Shown here in pieces: positions 1-7,058 of a DNA stretch of 64,000 nucleotides. Within the stretch, counting starts at the first letter, position 1, and the number at the start of each line of letters is the position of its first letter. Position numbers and translations under genes: made by a program. Source of the stretch: CAYMZZ01 sp047600605 (GTDB lineage Bacteria > Bacteroidota > Bacteroidia > Chitinophagales > Chitinophagaceae); contig JASGKK010000001.1 in the NCBI GenBank assembly GCA_047600605.1, positions 1,984,001 through 2,048,000 of the forward strand, given 5' to 3'. Under the pieces are notes generated by a model, which was given only the letters and a program-made list of their open reading frames with translations, was not told the DNA's origin and did not search any database.

Positions 1-436
1 AAATCACTTTATCGGCACTTAACTGCAATTGCTGTAGTGGCAGCGGATCGAAACGCCCATCTATCTGCAGGTCTGAGCTGTACAGCATAATATCATAAAT
101 ACCCCGATGCCTCTGCTCAGGCTTCAACTGACCATTGATACGCAGTTTATCCGGTAAAACATACGCCAACCGGCGAACCGATTCATTTGAACCGTTGCTG
201 TATTCTACCGTTTCCCAGTACGGTACCACCAGCACGGGTGCCAGCACCTGCTGCGAACCTGCCCAGCGTCCGCTTACCTCTGCAATGGCTTCTTTTTGCC
301 GGGTCTCCCGCTCTTCTATCAGATCCCGCACAAAATAGGCCGGTATCAATAACAGCAGTGACAGAGCCCCGATAAGCAACCCTTTTAATAATAATTTACT
401 TTTCTGCCACAAGCTTTCCTTTGTTGTTTGTTCCAT
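1..436 (-). CDS. creD: CreD-like inner membrane protein, N-terminal part (runs off window start)
   Basis: The minus-strand reading frame starts at the ATG at 436 and runs off the window, so only about 145 residues are visible. It opens with a short charged segment (MEQTTKESLWQKSK), one hydrophobic helix (KGLLIGALSLLLLIPAYFV), then RDLIEEREtRQKEAIAEVSGRWAGSQ. This pattern, one helix followed by an ERE/RQ...EV...WG/AxxQ signature and a VLVVPYW segment, is typical of CreD (CreD family, inner membrane, associated with envelope stress and beta-lactam tolerance in Proteobacteria). Its start lies 41 bp inside the end of the DUF1361 gene, which supports translational coupling and membership in the operon. 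Function in Bacteroidota is not established; family assignment is from motif recognition. Confidence 0.8.
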   Translation of the reverse strand, partial: MEQTTKESLWQKSKLLLKGLLIGALSLLLLIPAYFVRDLIEERETRQKEAIAEVSGRWAGSQQVLAPVLVVPYWETVEYSNGSNESVRRLAYVLPDKLRINGQLKPEQRHRGIYDIMLYSSDLQIDGRFDPLPLQQLQLSADKVI

Positions 437-1118
437 ATACTGTTTTATTTTTTATTATAAACTGATTACTCAAATCCTGAATGGTATAGTAAAGAAGCAG
501 CATAAAAATGGCGTACAGGCCAGTCATACCCCACATCAATGCATACGCACGGGCATGTATCATACGGTGCAGCATTTCTGCCGCCAGTTGCCAGGGCTGA
601 CACAAAACATCCCAGCTATTGTATCGCAGATACCGGCCTATGTATACTCCCACAGCACAAAGCCACATCACCGTCAAAAGAAGTAACCGAACGGGTAAGG
701 CTCCCCAGACCAGCCTGCCCAGTATTTCCATTTGCCGTATGGATAATATTCCCAGCACCACACCATTCCAGGCAAAAGAGAACAAGAGCAACAGGTCGAA
801 CCAGGCAGGTGCAGCACTATTCATGTCGAGGTGAAAAAGATCGGTGATAATATAAAAGCTGTTGGGTAAAAATCCCAGCCAGGTCATTGCCAGAACTATA
901 CGCAACCACGACCGCTCCCAGTATTGCGGGCAGAGCATGCACAACCGGGTAATGCAATAAGGTATGAAAGCCAGAAAGAGGTTCCAGGCCAGGAAAAGAT
1001 ACGATTGTTGTCCCGTGATGACCACACGCACAGTCATCAGCATCAGGCTGAATGCGATGCTCAGCCAGACCCATCTGCTCATAAAAGAGCGCAGGAAATA
1101 ATAGTTTGCCGAAAACAT
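396..1118 (-). CDS. DUF1361 multi-pass membrane protein
   Basis: A 240-residue, very hydrophobic protein with about six or seven membrane segments. Family-type signatures are visible: FLAWNLFLAFIPY near residues 40-55 and MTWLGFLPNSFYIITDLFHL near 80-100, as in DUF1361 proteins. The biochemical role is unknown. An upstream in-frame ATG at 1160 exists, but it would overlap the dgkA-like gene by 40 bp; the ATG at 1118 is one base past that gene's stop, so I prefer it. It sits between the diacylglycerol-kinase-like gene and creD, and its 3' end overlaps the creD start by 41 bp. Confidence 0.75.
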   Translation of the reverse strand: MFSANYYFLRSFMSRWVWLSIAFSLMLMTVRVVITGQQSYLFLAWNLFLAFIPYCITRLCMLCPQYWERSWLRIVLAMTWLGFLPNSFYIITDLFHLDMNSAAPAWFDLLLLFSFAWNGVVLGILSIRQMEILGRLVWGALPVRLLLLTVMWLCAVGVYIGRYLRYNSWDVLCQPWQLAAEMLHRMIHARAYALMWGMTGLYAIFMLLLYYTIQDLSNQFIIKNKTVYGTNNKGKLVAEK

Positions 1119-1119
1119 A

Positions 1120-1470
1120 TCACTGAATGATTTTGGGGATGAAAATGAATGCAGCCACACCTATTGCCGAAAGCGCTGTGACCAGTACCGCTGCTGCTGC
1201 CAGGTCTTTTATCCGTCCCGCCCGTGGATGGTGCTGCGGATGCAGGAGATCAATTATCTGTTCAATTGCCGTATTAAACAGTTCGGCGGCCCATACAGAC
1301 GCCGTTGCGATCAGAAGCAGGATCAGTTCAGTAGTGCTGAGCTGAAAGAAGCAGCATAGAATAAATAAGACAATAGTTGCCAGCAGGTGTACCCATGCAT
1401 TGACCTGGGTACGCAACAGAAAAACCCAGCCTGCAAAGGCATATTGAAAACTTTTGATGAAGCGTAGCAT
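1120..1470 (-). CDS. dgkA: Diacylglycerol kinase family protein (DgkA-like, possible undecaprenol kinase)
   Basis: A 116-residue integral membrane protein of the prokaryotic DagK family, normal length. It has three hydrophobic segments and the family signature AAELFNTAIEQIIDLL (about residues 60-75) with its Glu residues, followed by IKDLAAAAVLV, whose Asp contributes to the metal/ATP site. Members phosphorylate diacylglycerol or, in Gram-positives, undecaprenol at the inner membrane; which substrate is used here cannot be told. It lies 11 bp after the XrtN gene and 1 bp before DUF1361, so it is probably cotranscribed with the XrtN system. A link to recycling a lipid carrier is inference. Confidence 0.85.
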   Translation of the reverse strand: MLRFIKSFQYAFAGWVFLLRTQVNAWVHLLATIVLFILCCFFQLSTTELILLLIATASVWAAELFNTAIEQIIDLLHPQHHPRAGRIKDLAAAAVLVTALSAIGVAAFIFIPKIIQ

Positions 1471-1481
1471 TGTTATTTCGT

Positions 1482-2921
1482 TTATGGGTTATTAATTACA
1501 GGTATCGGAAATGGCAGTGAATAGAGACTTATCAATGGCAGATTACCCTTTGTTTTAGTGAACGCTGAGCTATTGTTAAGAGGCAACCAATCGGTTCCAT
1601 GCCATTCCGTAATGGCTTTTTTCAGTGACTCACTGCTAAAGCTGGTCACATTAACCAGGTAATAAGGTGCGGACCCTTTTAGCATTTCACTTCGCCAGTT
1701 CCATTGACTAAGCGTAGATCGTTTCCCATTCGAATACCACCAGGCAGAATACAGGCAATTATTCTCTTTTTTCAATTCTGCCATGTATACCCGATTATCA
1801 CCTAACGCTGCAGCTTGTACATGTGAAAAGACGTATCCACTCCCTTTCCAGCATAACATTGGCTGATGGTCTGTATCAAAAAAACCACGAACAGATTTCA
1901 CATAAACCAGCGTACTGCCATTAAAGTATTTCCAGATTCCGGGAGCAGATTCTTCTAACTGGTATCCGTTGACAGTACGCAACTGACTGGTTGAATCATA
2001 TAATGCTTTTCCATATTTTAGTTGAAAACCGCCAACGAAAAATATCAGCAAAAGCAAAATGCCCTGTTTCAAAAAAAGAGAAGAGGGTATAGCTTTAATC
2101 TGTACAGGCACTGTGTACTCTTTTCCAAACACAGATGTCATGCGACGGGAAAGGTATACTGCAGGAGCGACCACATACATAACAAAACATACAATGCCGG
2201 TTATTTCATGCAACAGCGTACCCGGCATCCATCCCATAAGTACCAGGATCAGTATCCGAAAGAGATTACACACCATATTCAGAAAAAAAACAAGTAACAG
2301 GTATCCGAACACGGGGAATAAGGGCAATTTTCTATTACTGCGTTTCTCAAAATGAACCGCAAGAAATAAACCGGTAATAAGCGACACTTCCAGCATTTTC
2401 AAACCCATACAGGCGGCATCCACGGTGTAATCCACTCCGTTGTACCGCAACGTGTTTCCCAGGGTCACAATATCACCCCCAAGCCATTTCAACAAACTGC
2501 CGGCTACTTCTGTCATGGCGATACGGATTGGGAATGTAAACACACTGGCCAGATAGCTTGCTACCGGTGACATCAGCAGCATGACCAGCAGAATGTACAC
2601 AATGCGATTGCCCCAGCCAGCATTTATGGTATATAAGATCAATCCCATGCCTGCTACATACAGAAAAGTGGCCACTGGCAGAAAGAATATGCATGCAGTC
2701 AAAAGCAGTTCGAAAAGGAGAAACCAGCCGAACCTGACTCTACGAATGCCCGGCTGAGACAGAAATGGTAATACACAAATACCCAGTAAAAAGTTAACAG
2801 CGCCTGTATCTATATAAGAATGTAATAACCACGCTGTAGCAACGATAACCAGCAACAAGATCATTGCAGGCGCACGATGAGAAGCATTCATGCTTTTATG
2901 GAAAAACATTCCAGCTATCAT
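1482..2921 (-). CDS. xrtN: Exosortase N (XrtN)
   Basis: A 479-residue membrane protease/transpeptidase of the exosortase family. About eight hydrophobic helices fill residues 15-260. The catalytic triad is visible: Cys171 in VDAACMGLKML, Arg222 in NMVCNLFRILIL, and His238 in LLHEITGIVCF. A further helix near 280-295 is followed by a soluble region of about 180 residues resembling the EpsI-like/exosortase-associated extension of some exosortases. Exosortases process proteins carrying a C-terminal PEP-CTERM-like tag. The gene overlaps the upstream VIT-domain gene by ATGA (start at 2921, upstream stop 2918-2920), and that neighbour has a matching tail. The pairing matches the known XrtN system of Bacteroidota, in which the enzyme has a dedicated neighbouring substrate. 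Confidence 0.85.
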   Translation of the reverse strand: MIAGMFFHKSMNASHRAPAMILLLVIVATAWLLHSYIDTGAVNFLLGICVLPFLSQPGIRRVRFGWFLLFELLLTACIFFLPVATFLYVAGMGLILYTINAGWGNRIVYILLVMLLMSPVASYLASVFTFPIRIAMTEVAGSLLKWLGGDIVTLGNTLRYNGVDYTVDAACMGLKMLEVSLITGLFLAVHFEKRSNRKLPLFPVFGYLLLVFFLNMVCNLFRILILVLMGWMPGTLLHEITGIVCFVMYVVAPAVYLSRRMTSVFGKEYTVPVQIKAIPSSLFLKQGILLLLIFFVGGFQLKYGKALYDSTSQLRTVNGYQLEESAPGIWKYFNGSTLVYVKSVRGFFDTDHQPMLCWKGSGYVFSHVQAAALGDNRVYMAELKKENNCLYSAWWYSNGKRSTLSQWNWRSEMLKGSAPYYLVNVTSFSSESLKKAITEWHGTDWLPLNNSSAFTKTKGNLPLISLYSLPFPIPVINNP

Positions 2922-5434
2922 ATCACTGCTTTTTTTCTTCTACGCCAAACCCCATAGTATATCACCATTGAAACACTTCCTATCAGTAATACCCATTCAT
3001 GTGGTTCGGGTACAGCACCCTGATTGACCAGGGCCGCATTACCCAATCCTGTTGCATCTGGTTTCAAATCAAACCGGTCATAATCATCCTGCGATTCCAG
3101 TACTACCAGGCTTGAAACAGGTGTTACTATATTGGCTGCACGAGCCAGTTGCATAATGGTATCCAGTTCTGTTTCGGCCGGGCGCATGTTTTCTCCATAC
3201 AATCGCATTACTGCGTTATATGCAAACAACCGCATCAGGTGATCAGGCCCGGCTGAAGCAGTAGTTTCCGGCAGCCGGTAAATAGCCAGTCCCGACTGTG
3301 GTATTACAATCAGGTTATCATTTTCTATGACTCGCGAGTAATTGTGTTTTGCAATCCTGTTTTGGAGTATCTGCAGATCGCCTTCTTCATATACCAGTCT
3401 CCGGTACTCGACCAGCGATTGCTGATAAGGCAGTAAAGGACCGCCCAGGTTGAACAGCCTGATCGGATCAGATTGCCTGAAATAGATATGGGTATTTTGA
3501 TAAAAATCGGTTCCTTTTAACCCCTCCATGTCGATATACCCCTGATCATTTTTAGTAACAACCAATGACTGACCTGATTTTTCTATCTTATAAAAAGGGA
3601 ATAATCCGAAACGGCGCCGACTCAATTTTTGCCAGTACTTACCTGCATTTCCCCGTGTCAACCGCTCTATCGCACCATCCCATATGAACACATCCATCCG
3701 GTCATCGAGCGCTGCCAGAGCCATGAATTCTTCTTTTTGCCATGCGCTATTGACATCCAGATAAATACTGGTTACCTGTACAGGTTCGAGTTCTTCATGA
3801 TAAGGAAGCATTTTATATGTATATCCCCCATAAGTATAGGTGCAATTTCCTGACAGCCTTGTATCAAAACCCAACAAAAAAACAGGATTGCAATCACCAC
3901 GACGGATATAAGACTGATTGGCATGACTAACAAAATCCTTATCAATCTCAAGCCCTCCAACGCTTTCATGTAGCTGAGTAGAAATTGTTTCGAGCGACCG
4001 GGATGCATCGGGGCCTTTAAAGAAGATACTATTATAAACAGCTTTGCTGCCCTTTACGGAAAGCGGAGAAGTAATTCCCAGCCTAAACTGCCGCGGCTCT
4101 TTTGTTGTCACCGGAAACACACGCACCAGCACCGTATTACCTTCCTGCCAGTGAACAATTGAAGGATCCCGGCGCTCGCGTCCTACGATCTGCTGATAAG
4201 CAGAATCGGCTTTTTCTTTTGTTGATAGTATTCCTTTTTCCTCTTTTCCGTTTACCCAAAGCGATAAACTTGTCACAACAGAACCCTGGGGGAGCTCAAA
4301 TGTATAAATAGCTTCACGGGAACCAGATCGTCCACTCTTTTCGTCTACACCAACTCTTATGACTTTATCGGTGTATGCCAGAAAACAAGAAGGCCAGATA
4401 TCAATACGTGTATCGACAGATAGAGTCTTCAGATCATCGCCACTCCATAAACGTTCCTGTCGTTCATGTCTGCCATTTGTAATCAGCCTCAACAACTCCA
4501 TTCTTTCCGTTGGAGATATCCGAAGCGGGCCGCCAATAAACAAGGCTATTTGCAATAGCGGATCATGGTTGACGATATTACCATCGCTGTCTGTAAAAAG
4601 GCCCAGGCTAAAAATATCAAAATTACTATTGCGCCGCACCCATTCATTTTTTGCATCTTCCAGTACACTCACATTGACTGCAGTAGGGGAAATGTACTGG
4701 GCCGCATTAAGTATTTGGTTCAGATCATCCTTTTTTGCACCTGCCGACTCAAATACCGTATTTAACCGATTCACCGCACTACTCCATTTCAGCGCAAATG
4801 CCACGCAAATGGAAAGACTTAACAGGAGGCCCGTCAAAAAGAAATAAAACATCCGGCCATCCAACCCTCCTACCCGCGATTGTAACCTGTACGAATGAAT
4901 CAATAGAAAAAGAGGTACAAACAGGTGGAAAGAAACACCAAGTACAGGTAATAATAATCCGGCTAACGGGTAACCAGGTAACAGGTATAGACTCAGATAA
5001 AGGAAAACAACGATTCCTACTCCATTTATCAAACTCATTCCCTTTTTTGTCCAGTGTGGCAGAAATTGCCAGTATGCATACAGCAAAAGATTCAGCGTGA
5101 CCCCAATTAATACTATCCTGAACCAGATTACAGAAGGAGCAAACAGCTCCATCCCTTCGTTAAGAGAATAACTACTGATCAGGAAAAGTGTCAACAACAA
5201 GGTTCTGTGAAATATCTTCCGATCGTCTTCCACACTATTTCTCATAAGTCTGCGCATTACCATAAAGGCAATCACCAGGCTATAACAAAACATGAAATAG
5301 GGAAAAACACTTCCTTTATTCGCAATACTGCTTTGAGTAATATAGGCTGCTCCCGAAAGCCCGATAAGTACCAGACCACCTGCATATACAGGTCCCTGGC
5401 GCATAATCCTAGCGGAAATCATAAGCGTGCTCAT
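2918..5434 (-). CDS. XrtN-system VIT domain protein with C-terminal PEP-CTERM-like sorting tag
   Basis: An 838-residue protein, the likely substrate of the adjacent exosortase. Residues 1-225 contain about six or seven hydrophobic helices. Residues about 345-460 match a VIT (vault/inter-alpha-trypsin) domain: IYTFELPQGSVV, LWVNGKEEKG, AYQQIVGRERRDPSIVHW and VRVFPV. The last 30 residues (809-838) are a sorting tail: a PEP triplet, one hydrophobic helix, and a basic end (WRRRKK). The start at 5434 overlaps the preceding gene by 26 bp; later ATGs at 5422 and 5404 are possible. VIT domains often go with von Willebrand A domains, but I do not see a clear VWA MIDAS motif. The large middle region is predicted to face the periplasm. 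Function unknown. Confidence 0.8.
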   Translation of the reverse strand: MSTLMISARIMRQGPVYAGGLVLIGLSGAAYITQSSIANKGSVFPYFMFCYSLVIAFMVMRRLMRNSVEDDRKIFHRTLLLTLFLISSYSLNEGMELFAPSVIWFRIVLIGVTLNLLLYAYWQFLPHWTKKGMSLINGVGIVVFLYLSLYLLPGYPLAGLLLPVLGVSFHLFVPLFLLIHSYRLQSRVGGLDGRMFYFFLTGLLLSLSICVAFALKWSSAVNRLNTVFESAGAKKDDLNQILNAAQYISPTAVNVSVLEDAKNEWVRRNSNFDIFSLGLFTDSDGNIVNHDPLLQIALFIGGPLRISPTERMELLRLITNGRHERQERLWSGDDLKTLSVDTRIDIWPSCFLAYTDKVIRVGVDEKSGRSGSREAIYTFELPQGSVVTSLSLWVNGKEEKGILSTKEKADSAYQQIVGRERRDPSIVHWQEGNTVLVRVFPVTTKEPRQFRLGITSPLSVKGSKAVYNSIFFKGPDASRSLETISTQLHESVGGLEIDKDFVSHANQSYIRRGDCNPVFLLGFDTRLSGNCTYTYGGYTYKMLPYHEELEPVQVTSIYLDVNSAWQKEEFMALAALDDRMDVFIWDGAIERLTRGNAGKYWQKLSRRRFGLFPFYKIEKSGQSLVVTKNDQGYIDMEGLKGTDFYQNTHIYFRQSDPIRLFNLGGPLLPYQQSLVEYRRLVYEEGDLQILQNRIAKHNYSRVIENDNLIVIPQSGLAIYRLPETTASAGPDHLMRLFAYNAVMRLYGENMRPAETELDTIMQLARAANIVTPVSSLVVLESQDDYDRFDLKPDATGLGNAALVNQGAVPEPHEWVLLIGSVSMVIYYGVWRRRKKAVI

Positions 5435-5921
5435 TTATGGTCAGTGCATTGGTTTTTTCAGCTTCTTCCAGTTCGCAGATGCAGCTATGACAAATACTGA
5501 GTGGTATCAGGCCCAGTATCCCAAAGCTGCAGTCGATGAGGCGCCACCAAAAGGGGATACTGCGGAAATAACCGGCCAATAGAGCCACCGGTATGATGAG
5601 CAGGCAACAGATCATAGCCCATTCGATGATCCACCGGTTACGTACCGGGTCGCGGTAAACACCTATAAAAAGAAGTGCGATCACCAGGTGAGCAAAGGCG
5701 AGCCAGTCATACCCATAGGCCAGAAAAGAATAACGGCCGTTAGTATTACTCCATGCATCGCGCACGGCTTCGAACCATTGCCCCAGGGCGCTATCGGGCG
5801 AAAAACTGCGGGCAAGCATATCAAGCTCAGTCTGAAGTGGTAATACAGTCAATCCACTGAGCAGCAGACTAAGCATAAAAAAAAGTAACCAGCGGCGGAT
5901 AATACGTATTGAATCTTTCAT
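5409..5921 (-). CDS. Hypothetical membrane protein of the XrtN operon
   Basis: 170 residues with about four predicted membrane helices (residues 12-32, 65-82, 95-112 and 120-145). I do not recognise a family. The open frame extends upstream to a TTG at 5942, but that would place the start inside a perfect palindrome (5928-5946). The ATG at 5921 (MKDSIRIIRRW) is the more likely start, and leaves the palindrome just upstream as an operator or promoter element. The 3' end overlaps the VIT gene start by 26 bp, which suggests tight coupling with the exosortase substrate. A few Cys residues cluster near the C-terminus (CHSCIC), which could bind metal or be chance. Confidence 0.6.
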   Translation of the reverse strand: MKDSIRIIRRWLLFFMLSLLLSGLTVLPLQTELDMLARSFSPDSALGQWFEAVRDAWSNTNGRYSFLAYGYDWLAFAHLVIALLFIGVYRDPVRNRWIIEWAMICCLLIIPVALLAGYFRSIPFWWRLIDCSFGILGLIPLSICHSCICELEEAEKTNALTINEHAYDFR

Positions 5922-5927
5922 AAAAAG

Positions 5928-5946
5928 TACTTTGTATTTCAAAGTA
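5928..5946. promoter_or_regulatory. Palindrome TACTTTG-N5-CAAAGTA, probable operator (copy 1)
   Basis: Perfect 7-bp inverted arms with a 5-bp spacer, 7 bp upstream of the ATG at 5921. The same arms (6 of 7 bp) recur at 6944-6960, upstream of the gene pair that encodes a winged-helix regulator. The spacer is the reverse complement of that in the second copy, so the two are the same site in opposite orientation. The TACTTTG arm resembles the TAnnTTTG -7 box imperfectly. It is most simply read as the binding site of the HTH protein at 5962-6261. Confidence 0.6.
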
Positions 5947-5961
5947 TAGGGGTAAAAAAAA

Positions 5962-6261
5962 TTATTTCAGCCCCTTTATCATATTTTCCAGTGCATGCAC
6001 ATGATCAGAAAATGCTTTCTCTCCGTTTCTGGTCACCGAATAGGTCGTATTGGTCTTGCGCCCGATAAACCCCTTGTGCACTTTAATATACCCGTTTTCT
6101 TCCAGGCTTACCAGATGCGTGGCCAGGTTTCCGTCGGTGACTTCCAGCATTTGCTTGAGGTCATTAAAACTGACCTCTTCATTGACCACCAGGATGCTCA
6201 TCACACCCAGGCGTATCCGGTTGTCAAAAATTTTATTCAGTCCAGTTATCGGATTCTTCAT
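5962..6261 (-). CDS. Winged-helix transcriptional regulator (HTH_34/ArsR-like)
   Basis: 99 residues, a single winged-helix domain. The order of elements is an N-terminal helix (GLNKIFDNRIRLGVMSIL), helix 2 (VSFNDLKQMLEV), recognition helix (DGNLATHLVSLEENGYI) and a wing (KVHKGFIGRKTNTTYSVTRNGEKAF). This is typical of small dimeric repressors in Bacteroidota that accompany membrane-protein and CreD-type genes. There is no visible ligand domain or metal-binding Cys. It follows the membrane protein at 6273 by 11 bp and precedes the palindrome at 5928-5946 by about 15 bp. The twin palindromes suggest autoregulation and control of the downstream XrtN genes. Confidence 0.85.
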   Translation of the reverse strand: MKNPITGLNKIFDNRIRLGVMSILVVNEEVSFNDLKQMLEVTDGNLATHLVSLEENGYIKVHKGFIGRKTNTTYSVTRNGEKAFSDHVHALENMIKGLK

Positions 6262-6272
6262 AACACCACAGA

Positions 6273-6935
6273 TTAATCAGCTGATTTCCGGTCATATTTA
6301 TACCACATAAGCAATCCATATATGATATGGATGATGCCAAAGCCAATCGCCCAAAAATACAACCAGTACACAACAGAATAAGGAATCAGGAACAAATTGA
6401 GCAAACCCAGTACGATCTGGCAATACCCCATATAGCGAATATCGGCCAGCGTATATTTGCCCGCATTGACGAGGGCCAGTCCATAAAATAACAGGCAGCC
6501 GGAAGCCACGAAGCGCCATTCATCCTGCCAGACCATACCCAATACAAACAATCCGCCCGCACCCAGCGGCACGGCCATATTCCAGAAAACGCGGCGCGAA
6601 CTATGCCCCCACAATGAAACACCCTGTTTCTTCGATTTGCTCCAGGTGAAATAAAAGGCCGTGGCCAGCGCTACTCCAAATACGGTAAATGCCAGTAACA
6701 GCAACTGATCTCTCAATTGTACAAAAGCAGCATCGGTATAATGCCACTCAGACGGGTTGGGACCATAATAATTCCGGATATACCGGTAAGCCTGCCAGGC
6801 TCCCAGCAGGGCTGCCACACCTGCCGCCACACAACTAAATCCACTTAAAGTGGTAAACCGGCTTGACCTTTCCATCAGCCGTCTGATATCCCTGACATCC
6901 TGCAGTCCGGATTGATCCTGGTTTTGCTCTTCCAT
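6273..6935 (-). CDS. Membrane protein paired with the HTH regulator
   Basis: 220 residues. A soluble head (residues 1-30, EEQNQDQSGLQDVRDIRRLMERSSRF) is followed by five or six hydrophobic helices, including LSGFSCVAAGVAALLGAWQAY, LLLLAFTVFGVALATAFYF, VPLGAGGLFVLGMVW, and a C-terminal pair. I recognise the arrangement as a conserved partner of small winged-helix regulators in Bacteroidota but cannot name a biochemical function. It is the first gene of the operon: ATG at 6935, and the second palindrome lies 9-25 bp upstream. It might sense a membrane state for the regulator; that is inference only. Confidence 0.65.
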   Translation of the reverse strand: MEEQNQDQSGLQDVRDIRRLMERSSRFTTLSGFSCVAAGVAALLGAWQAYRYIRNYYGPNPSEWHYTDAAFVQLRDQLLLLAFTVFGVALATAFYFTWSKSKKQGVSLWGHSSRRVFWNMAVPLGAGGLFVLGMVWQDEWRFVASGCLLFYGLALVNAGKYTLADIRYMGYCQIVLGLLNLFLIPYSVVYWLYFWAIGFGIIHIIYGLLMWYKYDRKSAD

Positions 6936-6943
6936 ATAAAAGC

Positions 6944-6960
6944 ACTTTGAAATACAAAGT
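6944..6960. promoter_or_regulatory. Palindrome ACTTTG-N5-CAAAGT, probable operator (copy 2)
   Basis: Perfect 6-bp inverted arms, 5-bp spacer AAATA, 9 bp upstream of the ATG at 6935. It shares its arms with the site at 5928-5946. On the minus strand it reads TTACTTTG at its left edge, one base off the Bacteroidota -7 box TAnnTTTG, so a bound repressor would cover the promoter. It also lies about 100 bp upstream of the divergent DUF5686 gene. Confidence 0.6.
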
Positions 6961-7058
6961 AACTAGCCCGACAGCAGAATTCCAAATAATCCATTAAAAA
7001 AACTTTCCCGGGAGACTCCTGCGTCAGAAGTCGTGGTTTGTCAATAAATTTGCTCCCG

